The translations under genes were made by a program, and so were the position numbers. Shown piece after piece: positions 19,503 through 31,929 of a stretch of DNA of 64,000 nucleotides. The notes below the pieces were generated by a model. That model was not told the DNA's origin. It saw only the letters and a list, made by a program, of their open reading frames with translations, and did no database searches. The stretch is from assembly GCF_025766255.1 (NCBI RefSeq), contig NW_026516836.1, positions 1 through 64,000 of the forward strand. Reading direction: 5' to 3'. How positions within the stretch are numbered: position 1 is the stretch's first letter; each line of letters opens with the position of its first letter. Origin of the DNA: Zychaea mexicana (lineage: Eukaryota > Mucoromycota > Mucoromycetes > Mucorales > Lichtheimiaceae).

Positions 19503-19790
19503 AAGAGAACTAATCGAATATCTTATGATAATAAGATTTCTAATGAAATTAAGAAATCTATTAATCATTAAGATATTAAAATATAAAAAAATAAAACTTA
19601 CTTTTTTTTATTTTATTCGATTTGTTAAAATCGAATCGATAGTTTGAATCTTAATGCTGGGGGGTCTGATAAAAAATCTTTGATTTTTTTTGAAGAGGTC
19701 TTGACTTTAATGAAATCAATCCTAAACAACTGGTAGGTTGTTATTTAGACTTAAATGAGAATTTGGAAGATTCCATTAAGTCTCCCAATA
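19503..19790 (+). repeat. Right copy of hairpin-rich direct repeat
   Basis: This 288-bp copy corresponds to 8615-8900 in the same orientation, including the 61-nt stem at 19517-19577. It is preceded by further short A/T hairpins (about 19397-19425 and 19466-19491). Host-like sequence starts immediately after it, at 19791. Confidence 0.85.
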
Positions 19791-19806
19791 GAAAGAACTT
19801 GAAGTT

Positions 19807-21692
19807 ATGGAGCGAGTAACGGCTGTAACTGCGCTGCGATCACATGGTCAAAAGTCATTGTCAAGAAGCAACAGCAGTAGCAATAGTGGCAATGAGCAGA
19901 ATATCAATGATAATAGCAACAGTGGCGGATGCATTAGTATCAATGAAAATCAAAATATTGAAAATGCAGGGGAAATGTAAGTATGATGGATGTACACAGT
20001 CAATATTTGGAAGCTCCGTTGGCAGAATTAGCGATAAAGCTTGTGGCTCTAACTATATTGAAAACAGCGATCGAAAAGGAAAGAAAGACAAGAAGACGAA
20101 GCAGTTGGTCTGGTATGCACTACTCAAACCATATATTTTGGTCAAACTTTCTGCTGATGTGTTACGCTAACGCTTGCTTTTATTTAGACGCCGGTAAAAC
20201 GACCAAACAACCCAACAGCCAACACTAACTGAACAATTTGCTGCATACAAGAAAAACGTTCTTGGGGATGCGCTTACCGGCCATGAGTTCAGTATGGAGA
20301 ATGGTGTTCCCGAGTTGATGTATGTTTATTGATGCTTCCTTTTCATTTACTTATTCTGGTAGATATACTTATTACTTGGCTTATATGGTTATCACCGTCT
20401 CTTTATAGGGCTTTGAGTGATGTCATGCTATTAAAGCCTTCCCAATTCAATAAATACACACGTGCGCATTTCACTGATCAAGTCCTGAGCGAATGGCACG
20501 ACAACACTCGGAAAAGCCTACTCGCTGATGTAGAAGAAGAAGCTTCCAGGATTGCCAAAGTTCTTGTTGATTTCATTTATGTATGTATTTACGACATTGG
20601 GTTCTCGCTAATGGTTTAATAATATATTATTTGAGCAAAAACAGGACTTGAAAAAGAAACGCATCAGGACACGTGAAGCCGTCCAGAAGTTAGTTGCCAT
20701 GAGTATTGACAAGAAAGATTGCGAAGCACAACTTTTAATAGGTTTATCGAATTTGTAAGCTCTTATTGTGACTTGTCATGTATTGTGAATGGCTATTAGG
20801 TTTGTGCTGATGTCCGCACCTATCTAGGATCCAGAGGCTTCCGTCGAAAACGCTCTTAACTACTGTCACCATGGGTGAAACAGAATTATGGAGTAGTGTT
20901 TTCGATCCCATTTTCTCTGCTTTGTTGTTGGATCCTGATCGTAATGTGTCATTGAGATGGTAAGTACATATCTTTTCCGTTTTACATGATCATACACTAT
21001 GCATGATTTCTTTATTACTTATTCTTTTTGGTTATTACCGATCTGGATGGATATTCGGTCATATATAGGACCAACGTTGTTCCAGATGACGGTAGTGCTA
21101 GTGAAGTAGTCCGTGTGCAACCCGACACAATGATTTGCGAGATTGATCAGCTTAGTTAGGGACGTCCATTGGGATACGGCGAGGCCAAATTGGCAGACCC
21201 AAGTCCAAATATCGACTGTTTGGCCAATGACCTCTTGAGATTAGTGGTTATGAATGCCAAAGCTGTTGAAAAATCCAAATTGTGTGGTGTTCTAGGGTTC
21301 CAGATCCATGGTAAATGTTAAATCCTGGTGTTTTATGTGTGCTACACCCTAATTCATTTTTTGTATATGGCTGTTGATTCTTTTTTTTTCTAGGTTATAA
21401 CCTCAAAGTTTACATCACTCAGAAAATGCCAAACAGTTCGTTTTATACCATGACTGAAGTACTGGCAATTACTTTTCCAAAGCCAATACAAGAACTGGAC
21501 TCATTCACAAGCAGAAGCAATATTGAATCGTTACTTTCTCTATACGAAGTTTTTTGGGGGAACTGCCTCAAACAATAAGATCGAGAAGTTGAACGAGGAA
21601 ATTCGCATTCACCACGCCTCGACATATCGACTTTAAAAAATATCAAGGATGGATCCGTGGACCGTTCGCGTGAATGCACACTAGACTATTGA
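19807..21692 (+). pseudogene. Broken member of an expanded mucoralean protein family
   Basis: Six or more exons can be followed. They read MERVTAVTALRSHGQKSLSR (Ser/Asn-rich), LTEQFAAYKKNVLGDAL, ALSDVMLLKPSQFNKYTRAHF, DLKKKRIRTREAVQKLVAMS, PSKTLLTTVTMGETELWSSV, TNVVPDDG...GYGEAKLA and YNLKVYITQKMPNSSFYTM. Introns begin GTAAGT/GTATGT and end AG. I recall this layout from a large lineage-specific family of Mucorales with no established function. The D (VPDDG), ExK (GEAK) and Q (FQIHG) residues in order are compatible with a PD-(D/E)xK nuclease fold, which is inference. In-frame stops at about 21158 and 21575 indicate a pseudogene. The gene begins 17 bp after the composite element. Confidence 0.6.
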
Positions 21693-22695
21693 TAACCAAC
21701 CTACATTGTATATATTTTCTCATCCTCATTCTATTCTGTTTTCCTTTATCATGATGCTGATCATTTTTCACTGGCACGACTTATATTACTTTTCCTTACT
21801 TCCCCTCATCCCATGATGGCTACCAGTTTCTCTTATCAGTATTTCACAATGAGCATCACCTTCAGTTCCTTCATATTTATCACAATCCTTCTTTTCTCCC
21901 TATCATCCACTGTATCATGGCATAGCTAGTGTCAATCCAAAGATATCATTCGCAAGCCGAGAATCGACTATCTTTAAAAAGTACAGGAGTATCATATCAA
22001 AGATTCACAAGCATATTCAAACAACCATCAAATTTGACGACACGTTATCCCTTCCTTAGAAAATGAAGCAAAGAAAGGTGACTTTGGGCCCATATAATCT
22101 GTATTTTCACTTGAAACTGGTGTGAAATATCAGAACGGAAGAGATGATATTTGTAAACATACCCCCAATTTTATCATTCTTATCATACCAAGTGACTTCT
22201 TCTAGTATCACTACTGAATGTATTCGGAAGTGCGGATAAGGTGCAAAATTGTAAGCTGTACGCAAGTGTTCTTAGCGAAAAATCAAAGAAGCTTAATAAA
22301 GACACAAAGGGAACTGCTACGGACACACCATTCTATCAATAAATTTTCGAGGTTACACGCGAATCAATGGTGCGTCGCAAGCATGGAAAAAGGATCTTTT
22401 ATTCGGTGATAACTTCATTTGTGGGATGTCCGCAACAAGCTATGATAAGAGTATGACTCAATACATAGAGAGATGTCAGAATAAACATGACTTTTTTTGT
22501 TATTCCTTCCAGTTCTACATCAAACAACAGCGTAGGTGTAGTATGCAATTCATTTCGCGCATAGTACCAGTTTCTCATTGGAAATTTGGTCTCTAACCAG
22601 ACGTTCCTATGTGGCGATTCAGTCATATAAAAGAGAGTGACTATAACTGTACTTTCTTTATCTCTATACACTGATTTACAGATATACTCTACGTC
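21693..22695. other. Intergenic, no gene recognised
   Basis: The sequence has host-like composition with only short frames in either direction. A 185-residue minus-strand frame (22399-22956) is antisense to the MULE remnant and carries no recognisable domain. Confidence 0.5.
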
Positions 22696-24300
22696 ATGGA
22701 TAAATCGGTTGGCAGGACATATACTGTTTTTGAAGAGAAAATCCTTGCGGATCTGAACGAACACGTACAATGCTAGAATTTTGCAGTCTCTACGAAGAAT
22801 AGCGATGACAAAGAAATTGTGCTTCAATGCGTACATGGCAACCGCTATCGTAACACACATGGAATCGATGAAGAAACTCGTCAACGTCAAACATCGACGA
22901 AAAAGACAAGATGTATGTGGCGCATGTACGTGAAGTGGATACAAGAAAAGAAGCATTGGCGCGTAACGACTGTCAATATATAGTACCGACGAGCATAATC
23001 ATGAACTTAGCAATCAACCACAATTCCACCACCAGCATCCGAAGTTCGACAGCAGGTTCATTCTAAGACGGAGTGCTAGATCAAACCAGCCAAAGTGTTT
23101 GAAGTGATAAGGGGCCACGAAGACGTTACTGTACCAAGCTGTCAATGAACGATCTGTACAACGTTCGCGAACGCATCTTCCGTGAAGACAATCACGGCGA
23201 TTTCAGCACGATCCTCGAGTTTTTCATCAGCAACAAGTACATGACGAGATAAAACTACATGAGTCAGTGAATAAAAGTTGAAGCCATTTTTATCTCGCAC
23301 AAAATCAAGCCTAGCAAAGCGAATCAGGTCAACGAGATTATTGTCATTGATGCAACTTACAAAGCAAGTGTGACTAAAATGCCGCTTGTAAACTTTGTCG
23401 GTGTCAGCCATCTTGGTGCCTCAAAACTACAAGACGCATTGATTGCATCTGTATTTGTGGTAAACGAAAAAGAAAGAATCATACCTCTGGGCTCCTAAGA
23501 AGGCGCGTCAAGTCATATGGCCTGAAGGCAATGTAGACATCTTTATTACTGATAACGAAGAGGCACTGATCAACTCCATAAGCTCTATGTTCCTGGATAC
23601 TAACCATGCGTTGTCCATATAGTAAATAGAGCAACATTAGTGGTTGTTTCTTGTCAAAGAGCACCAAAATAGAGCTCGTCTAAGGAAGCTATCTAATAAG
23701 ATACGATATATGAGTAAAATAAGGATAAAAATGCTTCCAATACTGCTGTGTACAAAAAATAAGGCCTTAGTACAAAAAAAGCCACTGTATACACTAAGAT
23801 AAAATATAAGCTGTCCAACAATGAATATAAGCAAGACAGCTGAGCTGAGAAGGAAAAGGTACCCTTCTACAGAACAGAATTCGGAATAATGACGATGCAT
23901 TATTTTAATGGGTAAGTACAACATATATCATTTATACTGTAGGTTTGTTTTCGAGAAGAAGCTAAACGATGCTTATCAAAAGCACGTGCATAGCTGCATG
24001 GCCTATAAGGAAAAGTGGGGTGCTTTCAACGCTGGGAATTTTAAATATGGGTGTACAAGCAACCTCTCAAGTCGAAGATACACATTGGCGTATCAAAGAT
24101 ACTATACAAACGACAGAAGTTTGTTAAAAGACACTCAAGACTATCGATGTACTCAAGCAAAAGACGGTAACTTAAAGTATCCAATTGGACTTCTTTCGGC
24201 CTGTATTCGTACATAAGTTTCTCGTTCGTAACAATGAATTTGTGTAATTCAAACGAAAGGTTTACGGGATCGACACATATAGTCAACAACCAATCAGCTT
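22696..24300 (+). pseudogene. MULE/FAR1-type transposase remnant 1
   Basis: The ATG at 22696 starts a FAR1-like DNA-binding region (DKEIVLQCVHGNRYRNTHGIDEETR, about 22810-22890). The MULE catalytic region follows, with IVIDATYKASVTKMPLVNFVGV (first Asp, 23340-23400), FITDNEEALINSI (second Asp, 23540) and LDTNHALSI (23605). After a gap at 23640-23940, C-terminal segments continue (YKEKWGAF, VEDTHWRIKDTIQTT, FLVRNNEFV) in shifting frames. There are numerous stops and at least three frameshifts. Mutator-like elements of this type are common in Mucorales. The satellite at 24376 starts right after its last recognisable segment. I could not find terminal repeats. Confidence 0.75.
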
Positions 24301-24375
24301 GATCATTGCAAGCAAAAGCACGTTTATTTTCTATTTTGTAGAAATATTTTTATATCCAACAAATTTCCAGAGGCA

Positions 24376-27018
24376 GCAATGGGACCAGCAATCTCGCGAC
24401 AGCAACGCAACTTGGCGACGCATAAAGACAGTACGCAGCTGAACTCCATACTTTCCACTCCAGCACCAACGTATGGTGGCCAGAATTTCTCCGAACGTAT
24501 CGGCAGGGCACATCCAAGCACAACAGCCATCTATCTAACAGGGCAAATCACCGAATGAGCATATGGTTCTCAACATGGTTGAAGCAACAGCAGATCAATG
24601 TTACTTAACAGCAATGGGACCAGCAATCTCGCGACAGCAATGCAACTTGGCGACGCATGAAGACAGTACGCAGCTGAATTCCATACTTCCCACTCCAGCA
24701 CCAATGTATGGTGGCCAGAATTTTTCCGAACGTATCGGCAGGGCACATCCAAGCACAACAGCCATCTATCTAACAGGGCAAATCACCGAATGAGCATATG
24801 GTTCTCAACATGGTTGAAGCAACAGCAGATCAATGTTACTTAACAGCAATGGGACCAGCAATCTCGCGACAGCAATGCAACTTGGCGACGCATGAAGACA
24901 GTACGCAGCTGAACTCCATACTTCCCACTCCAGCACCAACGTATGGTGGCCAGAATTTTTCCGAACGTATCGGCAGGGCACATCCAAGCACAATAGCCAT
25001 CTATCTAACAGGGCAAATCACCGAATGAGCATGTGGTTCTCAACATGGTTGAAGCAACAACAGATCAAAGTTACCTTAGTAGCAATGGGACCAGCTATCT
25101 CGCGACAGCAATGCAACTTGGCGACGCATGAAGACAGTACGCAGCTGAATTCCATACTTCCCACTCCAGCACCAATGTATGGTGGCCAGAATTTTTCCGA
25201 ACGTATCGGCAGGGCACATCCAAGCACAATAGCCATCTATCTAACAGGGCAAATCACCGAATGAGCATGTGGTTCTCAACATGGTTGAAGCAACAACAGA
25301 TCAAAGTTACCTTAGTAGCAATGGGACCAGCTATCTCGCGACAGCAATGCAACTTGGCGACGCATGAAGACAGTACGCAGCTGAACTCCATACTTCCCAC
25401 TCCAGCACCAACGTATGGTGGCCAGAATTTCTCCGAACGTATCGGCAGGGCACATCCAAGCACAACAGCCATCTATCTAACAGGGCAAATCACCGAATGA
25501 GCATATGGTTCTCAACATGGTTGAAGCAACAGCAGATCAATGTTACTTAACAGCAATGGGACCAGCAATCTCGCGACAGCAATGCAACTTGGCGACGCAT
25601 GAAGACAGTACGCAGCTGAACTCCATACTTCCCACTCCAGCACCAACGTATGGTGGCCAGAATTTTTCCGAACGTATCGGCAGGGCACATCCAAGCACAA
25701 TAGCCATCTATCTAACAGGGCAAATCACCGAATGAGCATGTGGTTCTCAACATGGTTGAAGCAACAACAGATCAAAGTTACCTTAGTAGCAATGGGACCA
25801 GCTATCTCGCGACAGCAATGCAACTTGGCGACGCATGAAGACAGTACGCAGCTGAATTCCATACTTCCCACTCCAGCACCAACGTATGGTGGCCAGAATT
25901 TTTCCGAACGTATCGGCAGGGCACATCCAAGCGCAACAGCCATCTATCTAACAGGGCAAAGCACCGAATGAACATATGGTTCTCAACATGGTTGAAGCAA
26001 CAGCAGATCAATGTTACTTAACAGCAATGGGACCAGCAATCTCGCGACAGCAATGCAACTTGGCGACGCATGAAGACAGTACGCAGCTGAACTCCATACT
26101 TCCCACTCCAGCACCAATGTATGGTGGCCAGAATTTTTCCGAACGTATCGGCAGGGCACATCCAAGCACAATAGCCATCTATCTAACAGGGCAAATCACC
26201 GAATGAGCATGTGGTTCTCAACATGGTTGAAGCAACAACAGATCAAAGTTACCTTAGTAGCAATGGGACCAGCTATCTCGCGACAGCAATGCAACTTGGC
26301 GACGCATGAAGACAGTACGCAGCTGAACTCCATACTTCCCACTCCAGCACCAACGTATGGTGGCCAGAATTTCTCCGAACGTATCGGCAGGGCACATCCA
26401 AGCACAATAGCCATCTATCTAACAGGGCAAATCACCGAATGAGCATGTGGTTCTCAACATGGTTGAAGCAACAACAGATCAAAGTTACCTTAGTAGCAAT
26501 GGGACCAGCTATCTCGCGACAGCAATGCAACTTGGCGACGCATGAAGACAGTACGCAGCTGAACTCCATACTTCCCACTCCAGCACCAACGTATGATGGC
26601 CAGAATTTCTCCGAACGTATCGGCAGGGCACATCCAAGCACAACAGCCATCTATCTAACAGGGCAAATCACCGAATGAGCATATGGTTCTCAACATGGTT
26701 GAAGCAACAGCAGATCAATGTTACCTTAGTAGCAATGGGACCAGCTATCTCGCGACAGCAACGCAACTTGGCGACGCATGAAGACAGTACGCAGCTGAAC
26801 TCCATACTTCCCACTCCAGCACCAACGTATGGTGGCCAGAATTTCTCCGAACGTATCGGCAGGGCACATCCAAGCGCAACAGCCATCTATCTAACAGGGC
26901 AAAGCACCGAATGAGCATGTGGTTCTCAGCATGGTTGAAGCAACAACAGATCAATGTTACCTTAGTAGCAATGGGACCAGCAATCTCACGACAGCAACGC
27001 AACTTGGCGACGCATGAA
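24376..27018 (+). repeat. Satellite array of about 235-bp units
   Basis: Eleven full units and one truncated unit start with GCAATGGGACCAGC at about 24376, 24612, 24847, 25082, 25318, 25553, 25789, 26024, 26260, 26496, 26731 and 26967. Unit length alternates between 235 and 236. Two junction types recur: GTTACTTAACAGC followed by GCAATCTC, and GTTACCTTAGTAGC followed by GCTATCTC. Linked variants include CATATGG/CATGTGG and ACAATAGCC/ACAACAGCC. Each unit holds an open frame ending in ITE and TGA, but the frame is not maintained across units, so I do not call it coding. The last unit breaks off into unrelated sequence at about 27019. Confidence 0.95.
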
Positions 27019-27030
27019 ACAGCATGGCAT

Positions 27031-27898
27031 GAGGAAAATGCATCATCAACCAACTTTGTTCCAGAGTTATATAAAAGTCCACAATAAGGTGTTGTTTTTG
27101 TCTGTTCACAGAAAATAATCTCGACGTCACTCCTGTTCGTATTGTGATAAAGTGACTGTACTTTTATAAACGCCAGCCAATCATGGAATGGGCAGGTTCA
27201 TTTGCACCCCCTCGTGCACCCCCCCCCCCAGTCACTGCCCGAACCGGATTTGTAGTTTGCACTCCCCCCCTCCACCTAACCAATTCGTCCACCAAACCAT
27301 TTGGTGCACACCGCTTCATCCACATTCCTCATTCACAGATCGAATAGTCATCACAAGGTTGAAGAATGAAGCATGATCATCAGACCAAGTAAGATAAAAT
27401 TAGAAGCTATAAACTAAATGTATGTCTATTTTTGTATGTGCCTTTTCAAGATAAATTGTCAGAAAGGAGACACGCACAGGCATAATGAAATATAGCACCG
27501 GCAGTTGCTACTTAATTGTATAGAGAAGAGTTCTTAAGATGCACGGGATAGAATATGTGATGGAACTGAAAAATGATGTGGAACAGAAAGGGAGGCCACG
27601 GCGATTAATTAACATACACTTTGATTTGCCACGTCTTACATAATGCATATGAAACTGAGACTGTATTATTGCAAATAGCAGTATATTCTATATTTGCCAA
27701 TATAGATAGTTCGTATATAGATAGTCCATAGACACATAGTCCGTATATACATGGTCCATATACACATCGACCTGTACATTATCGTGGTCGTTTGCAATAT
27801 GTTTGGCACTACATGGTACTCAGGAAGTGAGAATAGAATGTGGGTATCTTAAACAAACAAGCATATTTCTCTAAATCTCTCAGCTCATTTTCATCGCA
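27031..27898. other. Intergenic with C-homopolymer and short direct repeats
   Basis: A run of ten C residues lies near 27220, and a short repeat (TATAGTCC/TATATAGATAGTCC-like) recurs at 27700-27770. I see no gene in this stretch. Confidence 0.5.
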
Positions 27899-29270
27899 AT
27901 GTCGAACCCAACAAGTGCAAATCCTGAAGAACTTCGGGTCACTTATGACGACTTTGACTCTGTCAAGCAAGCTTGCGTCGACTGGGAGAAAAAGAACAAG
28001 GTTTCCCTCCGTACCTTGAAAAGTACGCGTACAGGAGAAAAATGAGTCCTCCGTCTTGTTTACAAGCACTTTAAACAACCTACCAATCAAGAGGTATATG
28101 ACGATGGCAAAACTACGACAGTAGAAACCATCTTGGCGAATGACAAAGGTGATGTTATTCGATCCAACAGCAAGGACATCAAAAAACGGCGCGAGAAAGA
28201 CTCCCAGTGAATTGGATGCGAGTTTGAGATCAAGCTGCGGTCATTGAGTAAGGCTAGCCAGCAATGACACGTTGTCTCCTTTTACAACGGTGAACACAAT
28301 CATGAGATTGCAAAGGAGCTCTCGTCGTATCTTTGCTTCGTCAGCTCGATTAGAAGCAACACGTCATTGTTCTTAGCATGATCAAAGGGTACGCCAGTAG
28401 CAATTTCACTGGCTCGCCAATTCCATGAAACCATCATCATGGATACCACGTACAATACAAACAGACATCGGCTTCTCTTTGTAAATGTCGTCGGTACAGG
28501 CAATGTTGATTATCATGACTTGAAAACGTTCTGTATTGCTGGTGGATGGGTGTCTGAAGAAACGAATGACAGCTACGACTGGTTTGTCAAAAAGCATGAG
28601 CAAGTTGTTTGGCCAGCTGAGCAGCCAGTCTCCCCGAAAGCCTTTGTGACCGACAGCGAATCTGCGTTAATGAAAGCCTTGGATCACGTCTTCCCCAACT
28701 CGAAAAAATTGCTCTGCACCAACCACATCAGACGCAATTTTCAAGTCAAGCTCCAAAAGCTTTTAGAAGTTAAAGAAGACTTTGAGGCGCTTCTGAAAGC
28801 CATCAATTACTTGATGGGTGTTGAATATGATGATAAGTTCCAAAACAAGCGACTGGTTCCAGTTGAGGATTTTGAGCTAAAGGCAAAGGGTTGCCAGAGG
28901 CAACGAGAGATTTCCCATGCCAAAGCAGTATTGATGGTGGTGATGGCGAGAGCGGGCTGGTGCTGCCTATATATTATGGAGGCAATAAAGCACAAGGTAA
29001 TTGATTGGTATATATCTCCATAATATGTGAAATTGTAAAGTAAATCAAGTCCAATAAGAGCATACTATATTGGAAGATGCTACAATGGCAATTGATTGAT
29101 GGATTTTACTGAACCGTTTGGAAAGGCGGAAGAGACACTGCTTAGAAAGTTTGAGTCGCGTCTCAAGCTTTGATTGGAACTACAGCTCAGCAAACAAATA
29201 GAGCGGCAAGTATCATTGGCAATCACGTCAAGTCAGGATCAGGACCTTTGATATTATCTCTCGAATTCAG
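27899..29270 (+). pseudogene. MULE/FAR1-type transposase remnant 2
   Basis: Starting MSNPTSANPEELRVTYDDFD, the frame shows a FAR1-like N-terminal region with several stops (28042, 28209, 28275). The best-preserved part is 28430-29023, with TIIMDTTYNTNRHRLLFVNVV (first Asp), AFVTDSESALMKALDHVFP (second Asp) and LLCTNHIRRNF, all standard MULE positions. Weak remnants continue to about 29270 (MDFTEPFGKAEETLLRKFES). It is less damaged than remnant 1 and differs from it enough to be a different subfamily. No terminal repeats were found. Confidence 0.75.
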
Positions 29271-31929
29271 GTACAAATACATCAGCATTCAAAATATATA
29301 GAGCATTCAAAAATAACCGTTATAAAATAAATGGTGAAGGAGAAGAAAATCGTCCCATATGCATCAAACTAAAACATCAAATCTAAGCCCGAAACTGGCT
29401 AAACGCGGACCAGGACTTGCGCGGTCGCCTAAACCTGCTCGCTCACTGGCGTTCGCTGCCAGGCCCCTCAAGCGGTTGCGAGCTACTCGCCCTTCTTTTC
29501 AACTTATTGAGTGACTTATTCCATCACGATGTCATATATTTATCAGTAATGTAGCTGCTTGATATCATGACAATGCAGTAAGATTTATTGGATCGCGTGA
29601 ATACCAGCATTTGCATCTGTGTCTGTATAAGGAAGAAACCTGCATAGCAGCGAAAATGCCGCTGTTTCTATTTTTGTTTCAACAAACATCCATCTCCATG
29701 ACCACAAGCTTCAACGACGACGTATTCTTAGCAACTTCAAGCAGATGTTCTCTTTTCAGTGCGCAGATTCTATTCTTAACTGGGGAAACCAGTGTCTCTT
29801 ACACAGAATATCCACAGACCGGTCTTTTTATTCCATTGCAATCAATACTTTATTGATAGTGTTTCCTTCATTACTATAGCAACGCAGAAATAGATAGATC
29901 ACATACCGATTATTTTTATCTAGATAGCCTGCTGGATTGAAGCCTGGATTTGTGCAAAGATGATATGAGGAAGACGATGGATTGCCTGCTTTTTGTCGTG
30001 AGAAATGGATTCGAAAGCGGTAATCGGTGCTGTTGCTGTTCAGTGAAAAGGGATGATGCATATATCTTTACTTTAAAGTCGCACAAACGTCATAATCAAG
30101 AAATAGTTTCGAAATAGCGCTGGATACCGCCTTTCTTTATAATGGTGCTGTGTATCTCTTCTTTTCTTTACAAGATGGAGAAAAAAGTATCGACTGGCAT
30201 AGAACATTCTCAAAAGAGTTCGTCTGTACGTACAATGGCGTTGCGATTGTCACAAAACGCCGGTTTTGACAGCGAATGGAATGACCACTAAGGAATTGTG
30301 TAATCCGTGTGTTGTATATACGCTCGTCAAAGTTTGTATATATGTTCGAGTGGTGTGTGTACGATTGCCGCCTTGGTTTGTCACTTCAGTATGATAAAAA
30401 CGCGTGGTCAAAAACTCTGCACATATAATATCGTTATAGGCGAGACGATCTGCTACAGTACTCGTCCTCCAGAGAAACCGTTGTATGCAAACATTCATAG
30501 CAGCACACGGTTCCAGTGGCATCAGTAGAATGGCATATTGAGTTGTCAAAGGTGCTTGTACGATCGATGTTTGGAGAGTTCGTGATATCCATGCTTTTGT
30601 TTGGTAAAGTATTTTTTTTCTTATTCCATTTTGTATTGTTCTAGGTGACATACAGCTTTTTTTTTTAAAATAGAGCTGTGCTGTTCATTTTCAGCAGCAC
30701 AGTGACTCTAAGATGATGAAACGCAGCACGATTATGGTTCACCAAAGTCTTCGTCGTATTTATAGGTCATTGTTCGACTGTCGAGTATATACGTTGGTAA
30801 TCCAAGTTATAAAATAGAGAGCCTTCTGTTTTTATTTTAAACGTTTTCTTTTACTGGTGCTCTCACACAATCCGCCATATCAGCAATCCGACGAAAGAGC
30901 TGCCTTCAGCAGCACATCTTCTAACTCGCTCAAACAGTAGCTTTTTACTTTTTAAAAATTGATTGTCTTTATTTAAGAATTCTGTTCTTCTAGTCCAACA
31001 GTGTTTCCTTCAGCAAACAAAGACCGGCACTCTGAATTATATACCCACATCACTCATCCCCACCAGTATGCCCACCACAATTATAATAAGCACAGTATAT
31101 CCTGCCCAGAAATCACTCTTGACCACTTACCTGGATCCTCACACGTAACAATGATACAAAAACGTAGTATATACATTATAAACCACAGCCTCAAATTAGA
31201 AAATGGCTCAAGCTGATCCAGCAATATACACAAACACCAAAAGTAAAGTACCTTATCACACCAACAGCATCTTGATGTGGCTACACAGTCAACGGTCTCG
31301 CACCTGTTCTATAAACAAACAGAATAACCTGCTCCTCCAAATTCCTCTGCCACCGTCGCCAATATCCACAAGCCCGTCAACAATCGCGCGTTTACATGCG
31401 CTCGTTCATCCTGTTAAACATTCTTGCTTCTTTAGAAAAACAATCCACAAATTCTAACTAGCTAATAAAAACGGGAAAGTTTAAAGTAGAATGACTTACC
31501 ATGTGGATCATAACTTTATCAAGCACAGCAGGAGCCCGCAACGGAAATGCATGTGTCAAAAAAAATGTTGGGAAGAGTTTCAGTGAAACTCTGTACGGGC
31601 GTTCTATCCCTGGATACTCGTTTTGTGTGACCGGTCATGATCAACCCCGCCCCATCCGCCATTCCCCTGTGCTGTTCCTTACGCAACCTCGTCACTCACC
31701 AGAACTTGACCAAAAGCATGATAAAAAATGGCAAGATTTCTTCATCAGATGGGCGTGGAAAGAATTTTGGGTGGCTTGCTGACATGGTGAACGTTTTGTG
31801 ATAAAGAGAGAGAGCATTTAATATTTACACACTCTGTTGTGGTTACAGCTTTATTTTACGTCGAAGGTAAGCAGTGAAGCCACATTTGATCGTTTGATAG
31901 TTGGAAGACAATGCTGTGATGGTTACACG
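29271..31929. other. Gene-poor region, no gene recognised
   Basis: Open frames are short on both strands. The longest is 133 residues on the minus strand (30250-30651), without a recognisable domain or supporting codon pattern. A GC-rich, partly palindromic patch at 29395-29495 (with CTCGCTCACTGGCGTTCGCTGCC-like sequence) resembles terminal sequence of mobile elements but lacks a partner. AG-rich and T-rich tracts occur throughout. Confidence 0.4.

Larger units (their letters stand above)
8615..19790. mobile_element. Composite AT-rich replicon-like element with Rep, DDE-chromodomain and zinc-finger genes
   Basis: An 11,176-bp very AT-rich block is framed by 286-288 bp direct repeats and by host-like sequence outside them. 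Removing element B and two MITEs with their duplications leaves about 7.3 kb. The order is: left repeat, CRESS-type Rep rightward, DDE-chromodomain protein C rightward, zinc-finger gene leftward, unknown gene X rightward, DDE-chromodomain protein D leftward, iterons, right repeat. A shared promoter box ties the genes together. Direct rather than inverted terminal repeats are what integration of a slightly over-length rolling-circle product would leave; that is inference. Every long gene is now broken, so this is a relic. It could instead be several elements piled into one site, with the direct repeats being two copies of a separate small element. Confidence 0.55.

Noticed and set aside
24563..26914. 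Repeated 76-79 residue open frames in the satellite
   Set aside because: They end with a stop in every unit, change frame between 235- and 236-bp units, and nonsynonymous variants are frequent.
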